This document shows, in pieces, positions 14,151 through 19,197 of a DNA stretch of 19,197 nt. Within the stretch, counting starts at the first letter, position 1. Each line of letters begins with the position of its first letter. The position numbers and the translations under genes are program-made. The DNA comes from JAITWN01 sp964384095 (GTDB taxonomy: Bacteria > Pseudomonadota > Gammaproteobacteria > SZUA-140): the NCBI GenBank assembly GCA_964384095.1, contig CAYLKC010000034.1, positions 1-19,197 on the forward strand, given 5' to 3'. The notes below the pieces were generated by a model, which saw only the letters and a program-made list of their open reading frames with translations, was not told where the DNA came from and did not search any database.

Positions 14151-14175
14151 TCAAACGAGTCTGACCCTTTTGATT
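14091..14175. repeat. perfect 27-bp inverted repeat between rnt and grxD
   Basis: The left arm (14091-14117, beginning AATCAAAAGGGTCAGACTCG) and right arm (14149-14175, ending GTCTGACCCTTTTGATT) are perfect reverse complements with a 31-base loop. The left arm and loop encode the last residues of RNase T, the rnt stop falls at the start of the right arm, and the right arm ends one base before the grxD stop. AATCAAAAG is also imperfectly duplicated just to the left (14083-14099). Similar GGTCAGACTCGTTTGA-type palindromes are, from memory, scattered through some gammaproteobacterial genomes as REP/BIME or MITE-like elements. It probably also acts as a bidirectional transcription stop. Confidence 0.8.
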
Positions 14176-14487
14176 TTAGCGGGTGGAATCGACGAGCTTC
14201 TGCAGTTCACCGCTCTGGTAGAGTTCGAGCACGATGTCGCAGCCGCCAATGAGTTCGCCATTGACGTAGAGCTGGGGAAAGGTCGGCCAGTTTGCATAGC
14301 GTGGCAGGTTCTGGCGAATCTCGGGATCCTCGAGGACATTGACGTGGTGGAACTGCGCGTTGCAGGCGCGCAGGGCCTGCGAGGTGTAGCTCGAGAATCC
14401 GCATTGCGGCATCTCGGGAGTCCCCTTCATGTACAACACGATCGGATTGCCCTCGATCTGCTGCCTGATACGTTCCATGACATCCAT
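14176..14487 (-). CDS. grxD: monothiol glutaredoxin Grx4 (GrxD)
   Basis: Grx4 carries a [2Fe-2S] cluster with glutathione, often as a heterodimer with BolA, and takes part in iron-sulfur cluster delivery and iron sensing. The 103-residue product has the monothiol active site CGFS in KGTPEMPQCGFSSYTSQALR, then the WPTFPQLYVNGELIGGCDIV glutathione-binding segment, all typical of the single-domain family. The start is the ATG at 14487; a second in-frame ATG four codons in is possible. It is the convergent partner of rnt and ends immediately beside the palindromic repeat. An IscR-like site overlaps its predicted promoter about 100 bp upstream. In E. coli grxD also lies near rnt and sodB. Confidence 0.97.
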   Translation of the reverse strand: MDVMERIRQQIEGNPIVLYMKGTPEMPQCGFSSYTSQALRACNAQFHHVNVLEDPEIRQNLPRYANWPTFPQLYVNGELIGGCDIVLELYQSGELQKLVDSTR

Positions 14488-14502
14488 ACTTCGCGACCTC
14501 TG

Positions 14503-14531
14503 CTGGTTCTACAGGTACTGGTTCTACAGGT
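14503..14531. repeat. short tandem direct repeat in the grxD leader
   Basis: CTGGTTCTACAGGT occurs at 14503-14516 and again at 14518-14531, a 15-bp period, in the untranslated leader of grxD. It is too short to assign a role. Confidence 0.5.
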
Positions 14532-14573
14532 CCGCGGGCCCGTCCCGAACAGACCGACCCGATCATTGCCTGC

Positions 14574-14602
14574 ATGATATAGCTTATATCCTACTGCTTC
14601 AA
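14574..14602 (-). promoter_or_regulatory. predicted sigma-70 promoter of grxD
   Basis: On the minus strand TTGAAG (14602-14597), a 17-base spacer and TATCAT (14579-14574) form a plausible sigma-70 promoter. It lies in an AT-rich gap between hyuB and grxD, and the -35 falls inside the IscR-like site. Confidence 0.5.
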
Positions 14603-14610
14603 TCGGGTAT
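14586..14610 (-). promoter_or_regulatory. IscR type 1-like binding site upstream of grxD
   Basis: The minus-strand 25-mer begins ATACCCGATT, has a five-base centre GAAGC and ends AGTAGGATAT. Compared with the E. coli IscR type 1 consensus (ATASYYGACT, RWWWY, AGTCRRSTAT), 21 of 25 positions agree by my count. It covers the -35 and part of the spacer of the predicted grxD promoter, a repressing position. IscR represses Fe-S assembly genes when clusters are plentiful, and grxD is a plausible target. Confidence 0.55.
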
Positions 14611-14634
14611 TAATAACATATTGTTTTTTATGAG

Positions 14635-16164
14635 TTAGCCCCATCCGCCACCACCCGGGGTCGCGACCGTGACACGGTCGAGGGCGGCAACCTCGAAACT
14701 GCATTTCGGCGGCAGCATACGATCGTTGTGACGATTCTCGCCGGTGGCGCCGGGCCGGCCGCCCGCGAGCCCCGGGGGGACATGACGACGTCGCTCGGTG
14801 ATCAGCGTCACCGTGGCCGGCGCGAGGAATTCATACTCCCTCACCAGTCCGTCGCCGCCGCGACGACGTCCGTCCCCGCCGGACCCCCGGCGTATCCGGT
14901 AACCGCGGATGCGCAGCGGGTAATGCAGTTCGAGGCTCTCGATCGGCGTATTAAGTGTATTCGTCATATGCGTCTGCACTGCATCGAGCCCGCCGCCCGA
15001 CGGCCCCGCGCCCATGCCGCCGCCCAGGGTCTCGTAGTAATCCCAGACAGGGCCGGCGCCACACCCGCCCAGCGCGACATTATTCATGCTGCCATGACTC
15101 GCGGCAGGAATTCGATCCGGCAACGCCGGCGCCAGCGCGCCGAGGATCACATCGACGACCCGTGTTGCGGTCTCGACATTGCCGGCCGCGACCGCGGCCG
15201 GGCGCCGCGCGTTCAGCAGGCTGCCTTCAAGCGCCGCCAGCGCCAGCGGACGCAGCGCCCCGGCGCAGGCCGGAGTCTCCGGCGGCATCAGGCAACGGAA
15301 TGCGTAAAACACCGCCGCGGCGGTAACCGACAGCGGACAATTGATGTTGCCGCCGACCTGCGCGGAGGTCCCCGCGAAATCGACCCGGATATCGGCGCCA
15401 TCGACCTCTATGCAGACCTCGACCGGAACGTCGAAGGCGCCGGCGCCGTCATCATCCATATAATCGCGACAGCGCCACAGCCCGTCAGGGATCCCCGCCA
15501 GCGCGCTCCGCGCGAGTCTCTCGGCATAGTCGTTGAGACGACGGACGCCTTCGCGCCAGCCCTCGACGCCAAAGACGCGGACGAGCCGTTCGAGACGCTC
15601 GGCGCCCCTGCGATTCGCGCTCAGTTGCGCGGCGAAATCGCCGCGGCTTTGCCATGGACTGCGCGTCGCCCGGGCGATTCCAGAGAGCACATCATCATCG
15701 ATGACGCCGTGACGCATGATGAATGTAGGCGGGATCAGGACCCCTTCTTCTGCCAGCGTGCGCGACACCGGCATCGATCCCGGCGTCTCCGCCCCGATAT
15801 CGGCATGGTGAGCCCGATTCGCGACGAATCCGATCAGGACGCCATCCACGAATACCGGCGCAACGACCGTGACGTCCGGCAGGTGCGTGCCACCGAGGTA
15901 GGGATCGTTGACGATCAGCATGTCGCCGGGCGACCACTGTTCGCGATCGACGATCGAGCGCATCGCGAAGGCCATGCTGCCGAGGTGGACCGGGATATGC
16001 GCGGCCTGCGCGCAGAGCTCGCCGGCCGCATCAAATACAGCACAGGAGAAATCAAGCCGGTCCTTGATATTCGGCGACAGCGCGACGCGGCGCAGCACCG
16101 CGCCCATCTCGTCGCAGACAGCGCCGATGCGGCCGGAAAATACCCTGAGTTCGATCGCGTTCAT
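14635..16164 (-). CDS. hyuB: hydantoinase B / oxoprolinase family protein (HyuB)
   Basis: HyuB is the beta subunit of ATP-dependent N-methylhydantoinase or 5-oxoprolinase-type enzymes, which open cyclic amides together with HyuA; relatives occur in acetone/acetophenone carboxylases. The 509-residue product has SPNIKDRLDFSCAVFDAAGE, PGDMLIVNDPYLGGTHLPDV, FVANRAHHADIGAETPGSMP, a central VDFAGTSAQVGGNINCPLSV and GGGMGAGPSGGGLDAVQTHM near the C-terminus, ending TPGGGGWG, all family hallmarks. The length is somewhat below the usual 510-580 but all blocks are present. The ATG at 16164 has only a weak ribosome binding site. No hyuA is present on either side: upstream is divergent sodB, downstream the grxD promoter. 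It therefore works with a HyuA encoded elsewhere, or has another role. Confidence 0.9.
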   Translation of the reverse strand: MNAIELRVFSGRIGAVCDEMGAVLRRVALSPNIKDRLDFSCAVFDAAGELCAQAAHIPVHLGSMAFAMRSIVDREQWSPGDMLIVNDPYLGGTHLPDVTVVAPVFVDGVLIGFVANRAHHADIGAETPGSMPVSRTLAEEGVLIPPTFIMRHGVIDDDVLSGIARATRSPWQSRGDFAAQLSANRRGAERLERLVRVFGVEGWREGVRRLNDYAERLARSALAGIPDGLWRCRDYMDDDGAGAFDVPVEVCIEVDGADIRVDFAGTSAQVGGNINCPLSVTAAAVFYAFRCLMPPETPACAGALRPLALAALEGSLLNARRPAAVAAGNVETATRVVDVILGALAPALPDRIPAASHGSMNNVALGGCGAGPVWDYYETLGGGMGAGPSGGGLDAVQTHMTNTLNTPIESLELHYPLRIRGYRIRRGSGGDGRRRGGDGLVREYEFLAPATVTLITERRRHVPPGLAGGRPGATGENRHNDRMLPPKCSFEVAALDRVTVATPGGGGWG

Positions 16165-16206
16165 TCGGGCGACTCAACGCAGGGCGCCGGGGCCGGGCGC
16201 GTTTCC

Positions 16207-16235
16207 TTGAACCCCGGCCATGCCTGCTTTAGAAT
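16207..16235 (+). promoter_or_regulatory. predicted sigma-70 promoter of sodB
   Basis: TTGAAC (16207-16212), 17 bases, then TAGAAT (16230-16235) make a strong sigma-70 match with optimal spacing. Transcription would start near 16242, giving a leader of about 20 bases with AAGGAG before the sodB ATG. So short a leader leaves little room for RyhB-type small-RNA control as known in E. coli sodB. Confidence 0.75.
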
Positions 16236-16263
16236 CCGTCTCAATCATCCCAAGGAGTCCGTC

Positions 16264-16842
16264 ATGGCACACAAGCTTCCCGAATTACCCTATGCAATGT
16301 CCGCGCTCGCCCCGCATATCTCCGAGGAGACCCTCGAATATCACTACGGCAAGCATCATCAGACCTATGTGACCAACCTCAACAACCTGATCAAGGGCAC
16401 CGAATTCGAGGGCCTGTCGCTCGAGGATATTATCAAAAAGTCGTCAGGCGGCATGTTCAACAACGCGGCCCAGGTCTGGAATCATACCTTCTACTGGAAC
16501 AGCCTGAGTCCGAACGGCGGCGGTGCCCCGGGCGGCAAGCTCGGCGCGGCGATCGACAAGGCCTTCGGCTCGTTCGAGGACTTCAAGGGCAAGTTCAGCC
16601 AGACCGCGATCACGACCTTCGGCTCCGGCTGGGCGTGGCTGGTGAAGAAGTCCGACGGATCGCTCGACATCGTCAGCACCCCAAATGCCGGCACGCCGCT
16701 GACCTCGGGCCAGACCGCGCTTTTGACCTGCGACGTCTGGGAGCACGCCTACTACATCGATTACCGCAACGCGCGACCGAAGTACGTCGAGCACTTCTGG
16801 GAACTCGTCAACTGGGACTTCGTCGCGAAGAATCTCGGCTGA
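16264..16842 (+). CDS. sodB: iron superoxide dismutase
   Basis: The cytoplasmic enzyme converts superoxide to oxygen and hydrogen peroxide. The 192-residue product matches E. coli SodB in length and sequence. Metal ligands are H27 (HYGKHHQTY), H74 (VWNHTFYW), D157 and H161 (DVWEHAYYIDY). The AAQVWNHTFYWNSL block, with the glutamine of the iron type at this position, indicates Fe rather than Mn. The ATG at 16264 has AAGGAG seven bases upstream and MAHKLPELPYAM is the usual N-terminus; the open frame extends far to the left only because it runs antisense to hyuB. The gene has its own promoter and is followed after 33 bp by the HDOD gene, which may be co-transcribed. Confidence 0.98.
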   Translation: MAHKLPELPYAMSALAPHISEETLEYHYGKHHQTYVTNLNNLIKGTEFEGLSLEDIIKKSSGGMFNNAAQVWNHTFYWNSLSPNGGGAPGGKLGAAIDKAFGSFEDFKGKFSQTAITTFGSGWAWLVKKSDGSLDIVSTPNAGTPLTSGQTALLTCDVWEHAYYIDYRNARPKYVEHFWELVNWDFVAKNLG

Positions 16843-16875
16843 GCCCGACCACAAGACCCGCCGGCCCCGGACATC

Positions 16876-18093
16876 GTGGAAACGCTGAGCGTCACGCCGG
16901 AGCCGGCGGAGCTGCGCAGTTTCACGCCGTTCGCAACGCTCGATGAAGGCCAGCTGATCCTGCTCGCCAGCCGCGTCGAGCCCCTCGGCGCCGCCGAGGG
17001 CGAGCGCATCTTCTCGATCGGCGACCCGGTCGAAGGCTGGGTCTTCCTGCTGCGCGGGGTTGTCGAACTCGAGGCGGCCGACGGCACCCGCCGCGTCGTC
17101 GAGGGCGGCGGTGAGCGGGCCCGCGATCCGCTCAATCCCGGCCAGACCTGCCCGCATGGCGCGATCGCGCTCGATCCCTGCACCCTGCTGCGCGTCGACC
17201 CCGGCCTGATCGGCGCGTTGCAGTTCAGCGCCGCCGACACCGCCATCGACGACGACGCCCATCCGGTCATTCGCGAGATTCGCGAGGATCTGCGCCGCAA
17301 CCATTTCAGCCTCCCCAGCCTGCCCGAGATCGCGCTGCGCATCCGCAAGGCGATCGAGGGCAACTCGGCGAGCGTCGGCCAGATCGCGAAGATCGTCAGC
17401 GCCGACCCCGTGATCACCGCGAAGCTGATCAAGGCCGCGAACAGCGCCTTCTATCACGGGCGCGATCCGATCGAGACCTGCCAGGCCGCGATCGTTCGCC
17501 TCGGCCTCAACACCACCAAGCAACTGGTCACCAGTTTTGCCTTGCGCGAGCTCTTCAGCCTCAAGGATCCGGCGCTGAAGAAACGCATGCAGCAGACCTG
17601 GCGTCACAGTACCGAGATCGGCGCGATCAGCATGATGCTGGCGCAACTCGACGGCCGGCTCGAACCCGAGCAGGCCTTGCTGGCCGGCCTCGTCCACGAC
17701 ATCGGCGTTGTCTCGCTGCTGTCGCACGTCCACCGCCATCCGGACATCGCCGCCGACGACAAGGCCCTCGGCGCGCTGATCCTCGCGCTGCGCGGCGAGG
17801 TCGGCGGCATGGTGCTGCGTCACTGGAAGTTCAGCGACGCCATCGTCGAGGCCGCGATCCACGCACGCGACTGGCGCCGCGACTCCGGCCCCGAACTCGA
17901 TTATTGCGACCTCGTCATCATCGCCCAGCTGCACAGCCTGATGAAGGCCGGCAAGTCGGCGCGGCATCCGCCGCTCGACGAGATACCGGCCTGCCGCAAG
18001 CTCCCGCCCGAGGTCCTGACCCCCACGGCCAGTCTCGACATCCTCGATCGCGCCAATGGGCAGATCGGCGAGATCCTGCGAATGCTGTCCTGA
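16876..18093 (+). CDS. cyclic-nucleotide-binding-like and HDOD domain signalling protein
   Basis: The 405-residue product begins at a GTG at 16876. Residues about 15-115 form a cNMP-binding-like beta-roll (FTPFATLDEGQLILLASRVE, then GERIFSIGDPVEGWVFLLRG VVELEA). Residues about 130-340 are an HDOD domain: FSLPSLPEIALRIRKAIEG, IVSADPVITAKLIKAANSAF, IVRLGLNTTKQLVTSFALR and ALLAGLVHDIGVVSLLSHV. HDOD proteins are HD-related but usually lack phosphodiesterase metal ligands and act as regulators of motility, stress or second-messenger signalling. The canonical cNMP phosphate-binding RAE.AL motif is not seen, so ligand binding is doubtful. It follows sodB by 33 bp with no clear promoter between, suggesting a shared transcript. 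The exact role cannot be deduced. Confidence 0.88.
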   Translation: METLSVTPEPAELRSFTPFATLDEGQLILLASRVEPLGAAEGERIFSIGDPVEGWVFLLRGVVELEAADGTRRVVEGGGERARDPLNPGQTCPHGAIALDPCTLLRVDPGLIGALQFSAADTAIDDDAHPVIREIREDLRRNHFSLPSLPEIALRIRKAIEGNSASVGQIAKIVSADPVITAKLIKAANSAFYHGRDPIETCQAAIVRLGLNTTKQLVTSFALRELFSLKDPALKKRMQQTWRHSTEIGAISMMLAQLDGRLEPEQALLAGLVHDIGVVSLLSHVHRHPDIAADDKALGALILALRGEVGGMVLRHWKFSDAIVEAAIHARDWRRDSGPELDYCDLVIIAQLHSLMKAGKSARHPPLDEIPACRKLPPEVLTPTASLDILDRANGQIGEILRMLS

Positions 18094-18107
18094 GCGGCCT
18101 CCCCCGC

Positions 18108-18137
18108 TTCGAAATCCGCGCAATTCCCGGGTATAAT
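18108..18137 (+). promoter_or_regulatory. predicted promoter of argD
   Basis: A perfect -10 hexamer TATAAT (18132-18137) lies in the HDOD-argD gap. The possible -35 is weak: TTCGAA at 18108-18113 with an 18-base spacer. Transcription would begin near 18144, about 20 bases before the argD ATG. I see no obvious ARG-box operator in this short space. Confidence 0.55.
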
Positions 18138-18164
18138 CGGTCGTTTGACGTCAGCGGTGCGCCC

Positions 18165-19197
18165 ATGTCCGAAGCATTGATGAATACCTACGATCGTCTG
18201 CCGGTCACGTTCGTGAGCGGCGAAGGCGCCTGGCTGCGCGACACCGCGGGCAGGGCCTGTCTCGACGCGCTGTCCGGCATCGCAGTGTGCGGACTCGGCC
18301 ACGCCCATCCCGCGGTCAGCGAGGCGCTGTGCGCCCAGGCGAAGCGCCTCGTGCATACCTCGAATCTCTATCACATCGAGCGTCAGCAGGCGCTCGCGGA
18401 GGCATTGACGCGCGTGTCCGGCATGGACAACGCGTTCTTCTGCAATTCCGGCGCCGAGGCCATCGAGGCGGCGATCAAGCTCGCGCGCCTGCACGGCCAT
18501 CGCCGCGGCATCGACCGGCCGGCGATCGCCGTGATGGAGAACAGCTTCCACGGCCGCACGCTGGCGACACTCTCCGCGACCGGCAACCGCAAGGTCCAGG
18601 CCGGCTTCGAACCTCTGGTGCAGGGTTTCGTGCGCGTCCCCTACAGCGATATCGAGGCGCTCAACAACGTCGCGCGCAATGCCCCGCAGGTGGTCGCCGT
18701 ACTGCTTGAACCGGTGCAGGGCGAAGGCGGCATCAATATCCCGGACGCCGGCTATCTCGACGCCGTGCGCGCGCTGTGCGACCGCCACGGCTGGCTGATG
18801 ATGCTCGACGAGATCCAGACCGGCATGGGCCGCACCGGGCACTGGTTTGCGTACCAGCACCATGACTGGCGGCCCGACGTCGTCGCGGTCGCCAAGGGCC
18901 TCGCCAATGGCGTGCCGATCGGCGCCTGCCTCGCCCGCGGCGCAGCCGCGCAGACCTTCCAGCCCGGCAATCACGGCTCGACCTTCGGCGGCAATCCGCT
19001 GGCCTGCGCGGCCGCGCTCGCGGTGATCGGCACGATCGAGGCCGACGGTCTGCTCGCGCGCGCAACCACGGCCGGCGAACGCATCGTTGGCGGACTGCGC
19101 GAGGCCCTCGCCGGCAATGACGCCGTCATCGACATTCGCGGCCTCGGACTGATGATCGGCATCGAGCTGAACCGGCCCTGCCGCGAGCTGGTACGCG
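18165..19197 (+). CDS. argD: acetylornithine aminotransferase ArgD (partial, runs off the right edge)
   Basis: This is a class III PLP aminotransferase that converts N-acetylglutamate semialdehyde to N-acetylornithine in arginine synthesis; many ArgD enzymes also serve lysine synthesis. About 344 residues are visible. Hallmarks are GIAVCGLGHAHPAVSEAL, FFCNSGAEAIEAAIKLAR, ENSFHGRTLATLSATGN, LLEPVQGEGGINIPDAGYL, the PLP-binding aspartate in LMMLDEIQTGMGRTGHW, the Schiff-base lysine in VVAVAKGLANGVPIGA, and GNHGSTFGGNPLACAAALAV. The ATG at 18165 is chosen because the promoter at 18132 is close by; an ATG five codons later is an alternative. The C-terminal 45-55 residues lie outside the window. 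Close relatives such as AstC or GabT cannot be fully excluded, but length and block order favour ArgD. Confidence 0.92.
   Translation, partial: MSEALMNTYDRLPVTFVSGEGAWLRDTAGRACLDALSGIAVCGLGHAHPAVSEALCAQAKRLVHTSNLYHIERQQALAEALTRVSGMDNAFFCNSGAEAIEAAIKLARLHGHRRGIDRPAIAVMENSFHGRTLATLSATGNRKVQAGFEPLVQGFVRVPYSDIEALNNVARNAPQVVAVLLEPVQGEGGINIPDAGYLDAVRALCDRHGWLMMLDEIQTGMGRTGHWFAYQHHDWRPDVVAVAKGLANGVPIGACLARGAAAQTFQPGNHGSTFGGNPLACAAALAVIGTIEADGLLARATTAGERIVGGLREALAGNDAVIDIRGLGLMIGIELNRPCRELVR

Noticed and set aside
14728..16263. Very long plus-strand open frame leading into sodB
   Set aside because: It is antisense to hyuB, rich in Arg/Ala/Pro as expected of a high-GC shadow frame, while hyuB is well conserved; sodB has its own promoter, ribosome binding site and normal N-terminus.
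16444..18123. Minus-strand open frame of 559 codons opposite sodB and the HDOD gene
   Set aside because: Its composition is low-complexity and it is the complement of two recognisable protein genes; no ribosome binding site or family pattern.
1..19197. CRISPR arrays, tRNA or rRNA genes
   Set aside because: No regularly spaced repeats, cloverleaf-like sequences or rRNA signatures were seen on either strand.

Overview
The window looks like a chromosomal segment of a high-GC gammaproteobacterium. Sbp, CysT, CysW, CysA, RNase T, Grx4 and Fe-SOD all read like gammaproteobacterial proteins, and the rnt-grxD-sodB grouping resembles the rnt-lhr-grxD-mepH-sodB neighbourhood of Escherichia coli. Genus cannot be fixed from the sequence alone; a Chromatiales-like lineage is only a guess.

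Region 1 (1-4750) is accessory DNA with lower and uneven GC. It holds two unrecognised small genes, the 3' half of a higA-type antitoxin gene, and two diverged copies (948-1257 and 4463-4749) of one ~285 bp sequence. That sequence ends in a motif resembling the rolling-circle origin (oriIS) of IS91/ISCR elements and carries the last codons of what appears to be their transposase. Between the copies lie the 3' end of a probable outer-membrane barrel gene and one large gene for a secreted delta-60 repeat / Calx-beta / DUF11-like protein with a C-terminal membrane anchor. The arrangement suggests repeated one-ended insertion of an ISCR-like element.

Region 2 (4779-11672) is a minus-strand sulfate-uptake operon in the order yezD-like gene, porin, sbp, cysT, cysW, cysA, chrA. 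Sulfate would cross the outer membrane through the porin, be bound by Sbp and be imported by CysTWA. The terminal chromate exporter ChrA probably protects against chromate entering by the same route. Two near-identical CCGGNNNNCCGG sites precede the porin, and a hairpin separates sbp from cysT.

Region 3 (11673-14150, plus strand) is a divergent, very AT-rich intergenic region followed by a GAF-AAA+-Fis sigma-54 activator and RNase T. The activator may control the sulfate operon, but I see no convincing -24/-12 promoter. The rnt 3' end has been rewritten by a perfect 27-bp inverted repeat that fills the gap up to grxD.

Region 4 (14176-19197) contains grxD (minus) with an IscR-type-1-like site over its promoter, an orphan hydantoinase B gene (minus), sodB (plus) with a clear sigma-70 promoter, a cyclic-nucleotide-binding/HDOD signalling protein, and argD, which runs off the right edge. 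No tRNA, rRNA or CRISPR array was seen.
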